A DNA stretch of 64,000 bases from Flavobacterium fluviale (GTDB lineage: Bacteria > Bacteroidota > Bacteroidia > Flavobacteriales > Flavobacteriaceae), in NCBI RefSeq assembly GCF_003312915.1, contig NZ_CP030261.1:1488001-1552000 (forward strand), read 5' to 3'. Every line of letters begins with the position of its first letter. The stretch's first letter is position 1. A program made the position numbers and the translations under genes. Below are positions 9,267 to 19,083 of the stretch, in pieces. Below the pieces are notes generated by a model. The model did no database searches, had not been told where the DNA came from, and saw only the letters and a list, made by a program, of their open reading frames with translations.

Positions 9267-10295
9267 TTATTTGATTAAGATACTTTTAAATTTTGCAATG
9301 TTTTTAAGTGCCATTCCTGTACCGCGCACAACAGCTCTTAATGGATCTTCTGCAATATAAACAGGTAAATCTGTTTTTTGAGAAATACGTTTGTCAAGAC
9401 CTCTCAACATAGATCCTCCACCTGCTAAATAGATACCAGTATTGTAAATATCGGCAGCTAATTCTGGAGGAGTTTGAGATAATGTTTCCATTACCGCATC
9501 TTCAATACGTTGAATAGATTTGTCTAATGCTTTTGCAATTTCACGGTAAGATACATCTACTTGTTTTGGTTTACCAGTAAGTAAATCTCTACCTTGAACT
9601 GACATATCTTCTGGCGGACCATCTAAATCTTCGATAGCTGCTCCAATTTGAATTTTTATTTTCTCAGCAGTACTTTCTCCAACAAAAAGGTTATGTTGTG
9701 TACGCATGTAATAGACAATGTCATTTGTGAAAACGTCACCTGCAATTTTTACAGATTTGTCGCAAACAATACCGCCTAAAGCAATTACAGCGATTTCTGT
9801 TGTACCACCTCCGATATCAACAATCATGTTTCCTTTTGGCTGCATGATGTCAATTCCAATACCGATTGCAGCGGCCATTGGTTCGTGAATTAAGTAAACT
9901 TCTTTTCCGTTTACACGCTCACAAGATTCTTTTACCGCACGCATTTCAACCTCAGTAATTCCAGAAGGAATACAAACTACCATTCTTAAAGCTGGAGTAA
10001 ACATTCTCTTTTTTAACGCAGGAATACTTTTAATGAACATATTGATCATTTTTTCTGACGCGTCAAAATCTGCAATTACACCATCTTTTAAAGGCCTAAT
10101 GGTCTTGATGTTTTCATGCGTTTTACCTTGCATCATGTTGGCTTCTTTACCAACAGCGATGATTTTGCCTGATACTCTATCACGTGCTACGATAGAGGGG
10201 CTGTCAATAACAACTTTATCATTATGAATGATTAAAGTGTTTGCGGTACCAAGGTCTATTGCAATATCCTCGGTCATGAAATCAAAAAATCCCAT
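9267..10295 (-). CDS. mreB: Cell-shape actin homologue MreB
   Basis: A 342-residue actin-fold ATPase. The phosphate-1 loop IDLGTANTLI, the connect motifs, phosphate-2 MIVDIGGGTTEIAVI and the adenosine motif YLAGGGSMLRGLD are all present. MreB polymerises under the inner membrane and positions the elongation machinery. It is the first gene of the shape cluster and has its own promoter-like sequence in the short gap behind purH. Confidence 0.97.
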   Translation of the reverse strand: MGFFDFMTEDIAIDLGTANTLIIHNDKVVIDSPSIVARDRVSGKIIAVGKEANMMQGKTHENIKTIRPLKDGVIADFDASEKMINMFIKSIPALKKRMFTPALRMVVCIPSGITEVEMRAVKESCERVNGKEVYLIHEPMAAAIGIGIDIMQPKGNMIVDIGGGTTEIAVIALGGIVCDKSVKIAGDVFTNDIVYYMRTQHNLFVGESTAEKIKIQIGAAIEDLDGPPEDMSVQGRDLLTGKPKQVDVSYREIAKALDKSIQRIEDAVMETLSQTPPELAADIYNTGIYLAGGGSMLRGLDKRISQKTDLPVYIAEDPLRAVVRGTGMALKNIAKFKSILIK

Positions 10296-10335
10296 AAGTT
10301 TTTTAGGGGTTTAAAATGTTATAAATTATTTTGAA

Positions 10336-10343
10336 CAAAGTTA
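10336..10343 (-). promoter_or_regulatory. -7 element for mreB
   Basis: On the minus strand this reads TAACTTTG, matching the Bacteroidota TAnnTTTG element, 40 bp upstream of the mreB start. The -33 TTG is not clear. Confidence 0.5.
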
Positions 10344-10349
10344 AACAAA

Positions 10350-11876
10350 TTAATGTTTAAAATGACGAGTTCCTGTAAATACCATTGCAAGATTATTTTC
10401 GTTGCAATAATTTATGCTTAATTCGTCTTTTATTGAACCTCCTGGCTGAATTACCGCTGTAATTCCTGCTTTTTTAGCTAATTCTACACAATCCGGAAAA
10501 GGGAAAAATGCATCACTTGCCATCGAAGCACCGTTTAAATCAAATCCAAAAGCTTTTGCTTTATCAACAGCTTGTATTAAAGCATCAACTCTTGAAGTTT
10601 GACCGGTACCAGATGAAATCAATGTTCCGTTTTTAGCAAATACAATTGTGTTTGATTTTGTATTCTTGCAGATTTTAGAAGCAAAGATCAAATCTTCGAT
10701 CTCTTGAGCAGTAGGTTCTGTAATTGTAACGGTTTTTAAATGCTCTTTATTATCTGTAATATTATTTCTGTCCTGAATTAACAAACCATTAAGACAAGTT
10801 CTTACTTGGCGTGATGGCAATTCAACTTCATTTTGAACTAATATAATTCTGTTTTTCTTTTCTTGTAAAACTGTAACTGCCTCATCATCATAAGCTGGAG
10901 CAATAACTACCTCGCAGAATAATTTGTTGATTTCCTGAGCCGTTTCTAAATCAATTTTAGTATTAGAAATTAAAACTCCTCCAAAAGCAGAAGTTGGGTC
11001 ACATGCTAAAGCCGCTAAATAAGCTTCGCTGATCGTTTTTCTTGAAGCCAAGCCGCAAGCATTGTTGTGTTTTAAAATGGCAAATGTTGGTCCGTCAGTT
11101 TTAAACTCAGCAATTAAATTTACAGCTGCATCAACATCAAGTAAGTTGTTATATGATAGTTCTTTTCCGTGAATTTTGTTGAACATTGCGTCAAAATCTC
11201 CAAAGAAGAATCCTTTTTGGTGAGGATTTTCACCATATCTTAAAACTTGACCATTTGCAATACTTTCTTTGTAAATAGTCTCGTCTGTATTGAAATAATT
11301 AAAAATAGCTCCGTCATAGTGAGAGGAAACGTGGAATGCTTTAGTAGCAAACAATCTTCTGTTTTCAAGAGTTGTTGCTCCGTCTTGCTCTGTAATTAAA
11401 TCTAAAAGCAAACTATATTCGTTAACAGAAGCTACAATTACAGTGTCTTTGAAATTTTTTGCACCAGCACGAATTAATGAAATTCCGCCAATATCAATTT
11501 TTTCAATAATATCTTGTTCACTAGCTCCAGAAGCAACAGTTTTTTCAAAAGGATATAAATCAACGATAACTAAATCGATTTGAGGAATATCAAATTCCTT
11601 CATCTGCTGTACATCACTTTCGTTATCTTGACGATTCAAGATACCACCGAAAATTTTTGGGTGTAAAGTTTTAACTCTTCCTCCAAGAATTTCTGGGAAT
11701 GAAGTAATGTCTTCAACAGGAACTACGGGAATTCCAAGGTTTTTGATAAAATCTTCAGTTCCTCCAGTAGAATAAAGTGTAACATTTTGTTCGTGTAATT
11801 TTCTAACGATTGGTTCTAAACCATCTTTAGAGAAAACAGAAATTAATGCCGATTGTATTTTTTTAGTTGTGCTCAT
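10350..11876 (-). CDS. purH: Bifunctional AICAR transformylase / IMP cyclohydrolase
   Basis: A 508-residue enzyme for the last two steps of IMP synthesis: formylation of AICAR using 10-formyl-THF, then ring closure. The N-terminal MGS-like cyclohydrolase domain is seen in ISVFSKDGLEP, LYSTGGTEDFI and GGRVKTLHPKIFGGIL. The transformylase domain has LRYGENPHQKG, ILKHNNACGLA and ASDAFFPFPD. A longer reading from 11903 is open, but its extra codons overlap a perfect -7 promoter element, so ATG 11876 (MSTTKKIQ) is the start. It is monocistronic or leads the shape cluster by read-through. Confidence 0.96.
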   Translation of the reverse strand: MSTTKKIQSALISVFSKDGLEPIVRKLHEQNVTLYSTGGTEDFIKNLGIPVVPVEDITSFPEILGGRVKTLHPKIFGGILNRQDNESDVQQMKEFDIPQIDLVIVDLYPFEKTVASGASEQDIIEKIDIGGISLIRAGAKNFKDTVIVASVNEYSLLLDLITEQDGATTLENRRLFATKAFHVSSHYDGAIFNYFNTDETIYKESIANGQVLRYGENPHQKGFFFGDFDAMFNKIHGKELSYNNLLDVDAAVNLIAEFKTDGPTFAILKHNNACGLASRKTISEAYLAALACDPTSAFGGVLISNTKIDLETAQEINKLFCEVVIAPAYDDEAVTVLQEKKNRIILVQNEVELPSRQVRTCLNGLLIQDRNNITDNKEHLKTVTITEPTAQEIEDLIFASKICKNTKSNTIVFAKNGTLISSGTGQTSRVDALIQAVDKAKAFGFDLNGASMASDAFFPFPDCVELAKKAGITAVIQPGGSIKDELSINYCNENNLAMVFTGTRHFKH

Positions 11877-11900
11877 TGTGTAGTTATAATTTTGAGACTG

Positions 11901-11908
11901 CAAAAGTA
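11901..11908 (-). promoter_or_regulatory. -7 element for purH
   Basis: On the minus strand this reads TACTTTTG, a perfect TAnnTTTG match followed by GCA, 24 bp from the chosen purH start. The A/T-rich -33 region lacks a clean TTG. Confidence 0.6.
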
Positions 11909-12041
11909 GTTTTTTTATACATTATATTAAAAAAAATTAGTGTAACAAAATGCTAAAAAAATCTACTGATGAGTAAGTTAACTTTTATTAGGTTTTTGAA
12001 TTTAAATTATTGAATTTTACTTTATTGAAAAATACAAAAAT

Positions 12042-13289
12042 ATGCTTGTTTATTTAAGATTATTAAAAGAAAGTCTAAGCTTTGCCATCAATGCTTTGCG
12101 AAATAATAAATTGCGTACTTTATTGTCGCTTTTAGGTGTTACAATTGGTATTTTTTCAATTATAGCTGTTTTGGCCGCTGTAGATTCTTTAGATAAAAAA
12201 ATCTCTAAAGATTTAAGCAGTTTAGATAAAAATACGATTTATTTAATGAAATTTAACTTTGGTCCGTCAGAAATTCCACAATGGAAAAGAGAGCAGTTTC
12301 CGAATGTAAAATATGATGAATATATTGGATTGAAAAATTCAATGAATGATACCGACCAAGTAGGATATCAGCTTTTTGTGAATCGAGAAAGTTTAAAGTA
12401 CGATTCTAAAACAGTTAGTGATGTAAATATTATTCCGTCGTCTAGCGAAATGGTCAATATTGACGGTTTGAGTTTTGATAAGGGAAGATTTTATAACGAA
12501 TCAGAATCTAATTCAGGCACTGCAGTTATTGTTTTAGGGTTTGATATTGCAGAAGGACTTTTTGGCTCTAGTGATCCAATTGGAAAAAATATTCGTTTGT
12601 ACGGACAGCGGTTTACCGTTATTGGTGTGATGGCAAAACAAGGAGCTGGTTTTTTTGGCGACAGTAATGATACTTCAGTTTATCTTCCAGCTAATTTTTT
12701 ACGAAGGATGTATGGTGACAGCGATTCGATGACTCCGGTAATTGTCCTTAAACCTGTTAAAGGTGTTGATATGGAAGCTTATAAAGCACAGATTGCACAA
12801 AAATTAAGAGCAATTCGAGGCATGAAAGCGGGGGAGATGGATAATTTCTTTATTAATGTACTGTCTGGATTTACCGATTTTATTGACGGAATTTTAGGCC
12901 AGATGAATGTTGTCGGCTGGATCATCAGCGGATTTTCTCTTTTGGTCGGCGGCTTCGGAATTGCTAATATTATGTTCGTTTCTGTTAAAGAGAGAACAAA
13001 TCTTATCGGAATTCAAAAATCATTAGGAGCAAAAAATAAATTTATATTATTCCAGTTTTTGTTCGAAGCTGTAATTTTATCTGTAATAGGTGGAATTATT
13101 GGTCTTCTTATGGTTTGGGGAATTGCCTTTGCTTTAACCAAACTGCTTGATTTCGAATTTGTTCTGAGTTTAGGAAATATTCTTTTAGGAACTGGTTTAG
13201 CTGCAATTATTGGTTTAGTTTCGGGAATACTGCCGGCTATTTCTGCATCAAATTTAGATCCGGTTGAAGCTATTCGTACTGGAATGTAG
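12042..13289 (+). CDS. ABC transporter permease, MacB/FtsX type
   Basis: A 415-residue permease with the MacB topology: a first helix at about residues 23-48 (LRTLLSLLGVTIGIFSIIAV), a large periplasmic domain (about 50-285), then three C-terminal helices with the FtsX signature VKERTNLIGIQKSLGAKNKFI and ending SNLDPVEAIRTGM. Such proteins work with a separate ATPase in mechanotransmission or in lipoprotein or drug efflux. No ATPase gene is adjacent, so the partner is elsewhere. The substrate cannot be inferred. Confidence 0.85.
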   Translation: MLVYLRLLKESLSFAINALRNNKLRTLLSLLGVTIGIFSIIAVLAAVDSLDKKISKDLSSLDKNTIYLMKFNFGPSEIPQWKREQFPNVKYDEYIGLKNSMNDTDQVGYQLFVNRESLKYDSKTVSDVNIIPSSSEMVNIDGLSFDKGRFYNESESNSGTAVIVLGFDIAEGLFGSSDPIGKNIRLYGQRFTVIGVMAKQGAGFFGDSNDTSVYLPANFLRRMYGDSDSMTPVIVLKPVKGVDMEAYKAQIAQKLRAIRGMKAGEMDNFFINVLSGFTDFIDGILGQMNVVGWIISGFSLLVGGFGIANIMFVSVKERTNLIGIQKSLGAKNKFILFQFLFEAVILSVIGGIIGLLMVWGIAFALTKLLDFEFVLSLGNILLGTGLAAIIGLVSGILPAISASNLDPVEAIRTGM

Positions 13290-13372
13290 TAATTTGTTTG
13301 TGCATTTGATTTTAAATTTTTGAAACTAGAAATAATTGATGTGGGTATTTAGATAATTTAAATTGGAAAACA

Positions 13373-14260
13373 ATGAGTTTTATCCTAAAAAATGTTGATG
13401 TAGTAGAATCTATTTCTAGGGAAGATTTTAAAAAGAATTATCTAGATAAAAGGAAACCTCTTATAATAAAAGGATTAACTAAAGATTGGCCTGCGCGGGA
13501 TAAATGGTCTACAGATTATTTTAAAGAAATTGCAGGGGATATTGAAGTAAAACTTGTTGACAATTCTAAGGCAGATCCTTCAAAAGTTATTAATGCTTCG
13601 ATTGCGAGTATGAAATTTGGTGAATATCTCGATTTAATAAAAAGAGAACCAACGCAATTACGTATTTTTTTCTTTAATCTTTTTAAACACAGACCTGAAT
13701 TAATTAATGATGTAAAAATTCCCAAAGATTTAATGGGAGGTTTTATAGAAAGTATGCCTGCCATGTTTTTTGGAGGTTCAAAGGCGATTACTTTCCTGCA
13801 TTACGATATTGATCTGCCACATCTTTTTCATACGCATTTTGGCGGCAGAAAACACATAATATTGTTTGATAATAAATGGAAAAAACGACTTTATTGTGTT
13901 CCAAATACAACTTATGCTTTAGAAGATTATGATGTTGCCAATCCAGATTTTGAAAAATTTCCCGCTTTAAAAGGAGTAGAAGGCTATGAGGTTTTCTTGG
14001 AACATGGAGACACTTTATTTATGCCAACCGGAATGTGGCACTGGATGCGTTATATAGACGGCTCTTTCTCGCTAAGTCTTCGCGCTTGGGATCAATCTAT
14101 ATCTCGGAAAATGGGAAGTGTTTGGAGTTTGTTTATGCATGGTGCAGTCGATAGCGCTATTAAAATAGTTTTTAGAGAACGTTATGCAATTTGGCGTGAG
14201 AAACTAGCTTTTAAAATTGCTGATAGGGAATTGAAAAAGGATTTGAAAAAAGCGGGATGA
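13373..14260 (+). CDS. Cupin-like (JmjC-type) domain protein
   Basis: A 295-residue protein of the cupin_8/JmjC-like fold. The HxD iron-binding pair is His143-Tyr-Asp145 within FLHYDIDLPHLFH, and the distal histidine is His223 in PTGMWHWM. KPLIIKGLTKDWPA at the N-terminus is the usual opening of the family. It is therefore a candidate Fe(II)/2-oxoglutarate-dependent hydroxylase, perhaps acting on protein side chains as related enzymes do. The substrate is unknown. It follows the ABC permease by 83 bp, and no functional link is evident. Confidence 0.8.
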   Translation: MSFILKNVDVVESISREDFKKNYLDKRKPLIIKGLTKDWPARDKWSTDYFKEIAGDIEVKLVDNSKADPSKVINASIASMKFGEYLDLIKREPTQLRIFFFNLFKHRPELINDVKIPKDLMGGFIESMPAMFFGGSKAITFLHYDIDLPHLFHTHFGGRKHIILFDNKWKKRLYCVPNTTYALEDYDVANPDFEKFPALKGVEGYEVFLEHGDTLFMPTGMWHWMRYIDGSFSLSLRAWDQSISRKMGSVWSLFMHGAVDSAIKIVFRERYAIWREKLAFKIADRELKKDLKKAG

Positions 14261-14344
14261 TTTAATTTTTTGTTTTTTCAAAGAAGAAGGATTTTAGGAT
14301 TGCTATTCAATGTCATGTTTATGGTGAATTTATTCAGTAAAAAA

Positions 14345-14374
14345 GTTCTGTACGAACGACACATCGGTAGATAT
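14345..14374. repeat. Copy of dispersed TCGGTAGA-type intergenic repeat
   Basis: The segment GTTCTGTACGAACGACACAT followed by CGGTAGATA resembles the 63550-63580 copy (a GTTC...GAAC dyad followed by ATTTCATCGGTAGA). It appears to be one member of a short palindromic repeat family scattered in intergenic DNA. Confidence 0.45.
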
Positions 14375-14376
14375 AA

Positions 14377-14410
14377 AAAAATCCCAAGAAGCAATTTCTT
14401 GGGATTTTCT
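14377..14410. terminator. Bidirectional terminator between the cupin gene and accD
   Basis: AAATCCCAAGAA (14379-14390) pairs perfectly with TTCTTGGGATTT (14396-14407) around a 5-nt loop, with A/T runs on both sides. It serves the convergent accD and cupin genes. Confidence 0.85.
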
Positions 14411-14429
14411 ATTTTGAATAGTTTAAAAA

Positions 14430-15284
14430 CTATCTAATATCATTGTTTTGAATCAAATCGATATATAAGTTGATCTTATCTTTTAATTCTTTTCTTGGCG
14501 TGATAAAGTCTAAGAAACCGTGTTCTAAAAGAAACTCAGCAGTTTGGAAACCTTCTGGTAAATCTTTTCCTGTAGTGTCACGAACAACACGCGGACCAGC
14601 AAAACCAATCAAAGCACCTGGTTCAGAGATATTAATGTCTCCTAACATAGCGTAAGATGCAGTTGTTCCTCCAGTTGTTGGATCTGTACAAAGAGAGATA
14701 TAAGGTAATTTAGCTTCAGCTAATTGAGCCAGTTTTACAGAAGTTTTTGCTAATTGCATTAAAGAATAAGCAGCTTCCATCATACGAGCTCCACCAGATT
14801 TAGAAATCATTACAAAAGGAAGTTTGTTTTTAATAGCATGATCAATACCTCTAGCGATTTTTTCACCTACTACAGCTCCCATAGATCCACCGATGAATGC
14901 AAAATCCATACAGCAAATTACAAGTTCTCTTCCTTTAGATTTTCCTACTCCCGTACGTACAGCGTCTTTAAGATGAGTTTTTTCCATTACATCTTTTAAT
15001 CTCTCTGCATATTTTTTTGTATCCACAAAATGCAAAGGATCTTTTGATGTCATGTTTTTATCTAACTCAACAAATTCGTTGTTGTCGAATAAAATTTCAA
15101 AATAGGTTGCGCTTCCAATTCGAACGTGAAAATCATCTTCAGGGCTTACGAATAAGTTACGAGCTAATTCGTCAGCGTCAATAATTTTTCCAGTAGGAGA
15201 TTTGTACCACAATCCTTTCGGAACGTCCATCTTATCTTCTGTAGCGGTCGTAATCCCTTTTTCTTGTCTTTTAAACCAAGCCAT
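14430..15284 (-). CDS. accD: Acetyl-CoA carboxylase carboxyltransferase, beta subunit
   Basis: A 284-residue crotonase-fold subunit that, with AccA, transfers CO2 from biotin to acetyl-CoA to make malonyl-CoA. The core motifs [19 protein letters not shown] and [17 protein letters not shown] are intact. The N-terminal region that normally holds a four-cysteine zinc ribbon aligns well ([19 protein letters not shown]...[15 protein letters not shown]), but all the zinc cysteines are missing (YKS and VSP where CxxC is expected). It lies 75 bp from fbaA across a repeat. Confidence 0.94.
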   Translation of the reverse strand: MAWFKRQEKGITTATEDKMDVPKGLWYKSPTGKIIDADELARNLFVSPEDDFHVRIGSATYFEILFDNNEFVELDKNMTSKDPLHFVDTKKYAERLKDVMEKTHLKDAVRTGVGKSKGRELVICCMDFAFIGGSMGAVVGEKIARGIDHAIKNKLPFVMISKSGGARMMEAAYSLMQLAKTSVKLAQLAEAKLPYISLCTDPTTGGTTASYAMLGDINISEPGALIGFAGPRVVRDTTGKDLPEGFQTAEFLLEHGFLDFITPRKELKDKINLYIDLIQNNDIR

Positions 15285-15300
15285 ATTGAATGTTTTTTTT

Positions 15301-15357
15301 GTTTCAGGTTTAAAGTTTAAAGTTGCTAAACCTGAAACCTGAAACTTTAAACTTTTT
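15301..15357. repeat. Inverted CCTGAAAC/TTTAAAC repeat between fbaA and accD
   Basis: GTTTCAGGTTT (15301-15311) is repeated inverted as AAACCTGAAAC (15328-15338), and the inner AAAGTTTAAAGTT pairs with AACTTTAAACTTT. The same CCTGAAAC/CTTTAAAC words recur at 26001-26061, 52816-52839, 58136-58167 and 59196-59223. It could fold as a hairpin between the two genes. Confidence 0.65.
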
Positions 15358-15359
15358 TA

Positions 15360-16427
15360 TTATAGTGTATTCACATTATTTAAATCAGCAAAAGCTTGTT
15401 CAAGTCTTGCGTTGAATGTTACTTCGCTTTCACGAACCCATCTTCTTGGGTCATAATATTTTTTGTTTGGAGCATCCGCACCTTCTGGGTTTCCAATTTG
15501 AGATTTTAAGTAGTCAAGATTTTTAACCATATAATCACGGATTCCTTCAGTGTATGCAAACTGTAAATCTGTATCGATGTTCATTTTGATAACTCCGTAG
15601 CTGATTCCTTCTCTGATTTCTTCAAGTGTAGAACCTGAACCTCCGTGGAAAACGAAATCTACTGGATTGTGTCCAGTGTTGAATTTGTTTTGAACGAAAT
15701 CTTGAGAATTTTTTAAGATTTTTGGAGTTAATTTTACGTTTCCTGGTTTGTAAACACCGTGAACGTTTCCAAAAGCAGCAGCAATTGTAAATTTAGGACT
15801 TACTTTAGATAATTCTTCGTAAGCGTAAGCTACTTCTTCTGGCTGTGTGTATAGTTTTGAGCTGTCAACATCAGAGTTGTCAACACCATCTTCTTCTCCA
15901 CCTGTAATACCAAGTTCGATTTCCAATGTCATGCCCATTTTACTCATTCTAGCTAAATACTCTTTACAGATCTCAATATTTTCTTCGATTGGCTCCTCAG
16001 ACAAATCGATCATGTGAGAACTGAATAATGGTTTTCCTGTTTCTGCGAAATGTTTTTCAGAAGCATCTAATAAACCATCGATCCAAGGCAATAATTTTTT
16101 TGCACAGTGGTCAGTGTGTAAGATTACAGTTGCACCGTAAGCTTCTGCCAAAGTATGAATATGTTTTGCTCCCGCGATTCCTCCCGCGATTGCTGCTTTT
16201 TCACCTGCATTTGATAATCCTTTTCCAGCGTTGAATTGTGCTCCTCCGTTAGAAAATTGAATGATAACTGGCGCGTTTAGTTTTGCTGCAGTTTCAAGAA
16301 CTCCGTTAATTGTGCTTGATCCAGTAACGTTTACTGCTGGAAGAGCAAAACCCTTCTCTTTAGCATAATTAAAGATCTCTTGTACTTGATCTCCTGTAGC
16401 TACTCCTGGTTTAATGTTATGTGCCAT
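15360..16427 (-). CDS. fbaA: Class II fructose-bisphosphate aldolase
   Basis: A 355-residue zinc-dependent aldolase of the E. coli FbaA type that cleaves fructose-1,6-bisphosphate in glycolysis or makes it in gluconeogenesis. Visible motifs are FALPAVNVTGSSTINGVLE, the zinc-binding HTDHC, the ELGITGGEEDGVDN loop and VFHGGSGSTLEEI. It has a good -7 element upstream. Confidence 0.97.
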   Translation of the reverse strand: MAHNIKPGVATGDQVQEIFNYAKEKGFALPAVNVTGSSTINGVLETAAKLNAPVIIQFSNGGAQFNAGKGLSNAGEKAAIAGGIAGAKHIHTLAEAYGATVILHTDHCAKKLLPWIDGLLDASEKHFAETGKPLFSSHMIDLSEEPIEENIEICKEYLARMSKMGMTLEIELGITGGEEDGVDNSDVDSSKLYTQPEEVAYAYEELSKVSPKFTIAAAFGNVHGVYKPGNVKLTPKILKNSQDFVQNKFNTGHNPVDFVFHGGSGSTLEEIREGISYGVIKMNIDTDLQFAYTEGIRDYMVKNLDYLKSQIGNPEGADAPNKKYYDPRRWVRESEVTFNARLEQAFADLNNVNTL

Positions 16428-16465
16428 TGTAATTTTTTTTATAGTTGTTTTTAGTTTTTAGGTTG

Positions 16466-16473
16466 CAAAAATA
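16466..16473 (-). promoter_or_regulatory. -7 element for fbaA
   Basis: On the minus strand this reads TATTTTTG (perfect TAnnTTTG) followed by C, 38 bp upstream of the fbaA ATG. Confidence 0.55.
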
Positions 16474-16487
16474 AGAATTAATTAGCA

Positions 16488-19046
16488 TTAGAACGGATAA
16501 TTTATCCCAAAATTTAAAACCGAGTGCCCAAAATTGTATTCTTTAAACCAACGGTCTCCCTTCTCATGCGCCGGATTATAAGTCTTAAAGCCTAAATCTA
16601 AACGAATAACAAAAAAGCTTAAATCGTATCGTAAACCAAATCCTGTTCCTAAAGCAATTTCATCTAAATCGTTTAAGTTGTCGAATTTTGCTTTCTCATC
16701 TATAACATTATCGAGTACATTCCAGATATTTCCGGCGTCTGCAAAGATGGCTCCCTTAACATCGCCGGCAATTTTGAAACGAAACTCAGCACTTGCTGCA
16801 ATTTTCATATTGGCCTCATTAAAGTCATTTACTGCATTTGTGCTTCCGGGTCCTAAAGCATAAGGCTGCCAGGCACGATTGTCATTTGAACCTCCTGCAT
16901 AATAACTTCGTGAAAACGGAATATAATTTGAATTTCCAAACGGAATTGCAATTCCGAAAAAAGTTCGGACTGCCAGTACTTTTTCCTTTCCAAAATCCCA
17001 GTGTTTGATATAATCGAATTCAGTTTTAACATACTCCGAATACTCAAGATTGAAAATTTCATAGTTTCCTCTTGAATTTTTAGGCAGATTTCCAATGCTT
17101 GAAACAGCAGACAATAATGTTCCGGCAGATTCGATTTTTGTTCTAAATTGATAAAAATTATTATCGGCTAAATCTTTCTTAGTTGTTTTGGTAAAAGAAT
17201 AACTAGTCGCCAGAATAAAATCATTTTCTGTTAAACGAACCCTTCTTTCTTCTATGCTTTCTACTTCTTGATACTCTGTACGATCTGGTGTTAATGCAGT
17301 TTGTCCTGTTAAAACTTGATTGGTAAATTCAGTTGTTCCTGTAGGAATGGTTAGGTTATTATCAGAGTCTACCTCTGCTTTCCCATCTGTATTGTAAGTA
17401 TTTGCGATATTGTTCAGATCATTATAGGAAGAAGTATAAACATTGTAGTAATTATTTGGATTTAAATTACGAACAAATTGTGCATTTAATAAATCAAATT
17501 TAGCTGTGTTATAACGTTTTGGAGTCCAGTTATATGCAATACCTCCAGTAAAATTTTCCTTGTCTAAACCAATATTTCGCTGTTTGGAGAAACCAGAAGT
17601 TATGGTTGTATACGGAATCATACTTTTGGGAATAATTTTTTCGGTTCCAAAGGGAAGCAGAATTCTTGGAAAGTTCAATTTCATGTCCAGTCCGTATTCA
17701 GAAACGTTAAAGAAATTATTGTTTGGATTCGCCATGTCTCGTGATGAACCAATATTTAAACGGGCAGAAATTTCTAAAGTTTCGGCACGGTTGAAAACAT
17801 TTCGGATCGTTTCCGAAATACTTGCTCCAATTCCAAAATCTTGAATATTAGAATGTGTTACGTCAAAAGTAGCTCCAAAACTGTATTTTTTTCGAGGCGT
17901 CAAATAAACATTTGCAATAAGTGACTGCGCTGTCGAATCTCTTTTATCTACTTCATACTGTATCGAAGGGTAATTAAAAATCTTTAAATTATTTAAATAT
18001 CGAGAAGAAAGAGTAGTTCTAAAATCTGCAAAAGTACTTCCTTTGGTGATGAAAATCGCGTCCGTAATGGCACGAGGTTTATATTTTAATTTATTAAAAC
18101 TGTAAAGATTGAAGTTATTATAAGTGGTGCTGTCGGTAGGTTTCTTTTTAGAATTCGCAGCAGAATAATCCGTATAGATATTAACATCGCTGATCTTATA
18201 TAGTTTAAAAGGTTCTGTACGGCTTGAATCTCTTTCCTGGATATTGTTATTTCCAATGTTTAGAGTAACATCTGCCTGGGCTTTTTTTCCAATAGTATCA
18301 ATGTCAAAAGTTACATAAGTAGGCTGGAAGTAGTACGCACCGTGGTTTCTGAAATAAGTTGTAATACGATTTTTTTCTTCCTCAAAATCTGTAGTTTTAT
18401 ATTGATTTCCAGATTTTAATGCAGAAGGCTCTGTAATAGTTTTGTATAATGAATCTAAAGCCGGAGTCATTATATTAGTTTTGATCGTATCTAATTTATA
18501 AGCCGGTCCTGTAGTGATGTTGTAATTAATTGCAGCTCTTTTGCGTCCCAGACTATCAATTGTATAATCTGTTAAAACGTTGAAAAAACCATTGTTAAAA
18601 TAGTAGTATTTTAAACGCAGAAGTGATTTTTTTGTTTTCGAAGTGTCAATAATTACAGGCGGTTCACCTGTGTTTTTTAAAAATTCGTGAATTCCTTTAT
18701 AATAAAAAGACTGTCCAAGGCGGTCTACTTGTTTTGCCGAAAGTATTTTAGACATACGTTCGTATTTGCCTGGATTGTTTTTAAATTTTGCCTGATAAGT
18801 TGAATCTGGATTTAAATTGGCTAAATTGTATAAATTTAATCGAAGTTTATAACCCAGTAATGTACCATTTGGTTTTTGGTACATCTGATTGGAAGCAATT
18901 TCGTCATTCGATGATTTGCCGTTTACTAGAATATTATTTTTTACAAGAAGGTTTTTTCCATCGGGAACTCTTTTTACGGCATTACAAGCGCAAATTAATA
19001 TTGCAATTAGAAGAAATGCTATTATTTTTGTGGAATTATTTTTCAA
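16488..19046 (-). CDS. tamL: Translocation and assembly module lipoprotein (TamL/BamA family)
   Basis: An 852-residue Omp85-superfamily protein. Unlike BamA it begins with a lipoprotein signal (FLLIAILICAC, lipidated Cys21), and NAVKRVPDGKNLLVKNNI follows, the typical start of the Bacteroidota lipidated TamA homologue. POTRA-like repeats occupy roughly residues 30-370, then a surface-antigen beta-barrel with VRTFFGIAIPFGNSNYIPF and the YAGGSNDNRAWQPYALGPGS loop, ending in NFGINYPF. It is thought to work with a TamB-type protein in outer-membrane biogenesis. It diverges from the SpoU methyltransferase. Confidence 0.85.
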   Translation of the reverse strand: MKNNSTKIIAFLLIAILICACNAVKRVPDGKNLLVKNNILVNGKSSNDEIASNQMYQKPNGTLLGYKLRLNLYNLANLNPDSTYQAKFKNNPGKYERMSKILSAKQVDRLGQSFYYKGIHEFLKNTGEPPVIIDTSKTKKSLLRLKYYYFNNGFFNVLTDYTIDSLGRKRAAINYNITTGPAYKLDTIKTNIMTPALDSLYKTITEPSALKSGNQYKTTDFEEEKNRITTYFRNHGAYYFQPTYVTFDIDTIGKKAQADVTLNIGNNNIQERDSSRTEPFKLYKISDVNIYTDYSAANSKKKPTDSTTYNNFNLYSFNKLKYKPRAITDAIFITKGSTFADFRTTLSSRYLNNLKIFNYPSIQYEVDKRDSTAQSLIANVYLTPRKKYSFGATFDVTHSNIQDFGIGASISETIRNVFNRAETLEISARLNIGSSRDMANPNNNFFNVSEYGLDMKLNFPRILLPFGTEKIIPKSMIPYTTITSGFSKQRNIGLDKENFTGGIAYNWTPKRYNTAKFDLLNAQFVRNLNPNNYYNVYTSSYNDLNNIANTYNTDGKAEVDSDNNLTIPTGTTEFTNQVLTGQTALTPDRTEYQEVESIEERRVRLTENDFILATSYSFTKTTKKDLADNNFYQFRTKIESAGTLLSAVSSIGNLPKNSRGNYEIFNLEYSEYVKTEFDYIKHWDFGKEKVLAVRTFFGIAIPFGNSNYIPFSRSYYAGGSNDNRAWQPYALGPGSTNAVNDFNEANMKIAASAEFRFKIAGDVKGAIFADAGNIWNVLDNVIDEKAKFDNLNDLDEIALGTGFGLRYDLSFFVIRLDLGFKTYNPAHEKGDRWFKEYNFGHSVLNFGINYPF

Positions 19047-19083
19047 GTGTTTTTTAATATTTAATTCAAAAGTACATTATTTT

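Noticed and set aside
18788-19057. ORF on the + strand over the tamL start
   Set aside because: Its frame is a shadow of the tamL N-terminus; the methyltransferase frame next to it starts properly at 19084.
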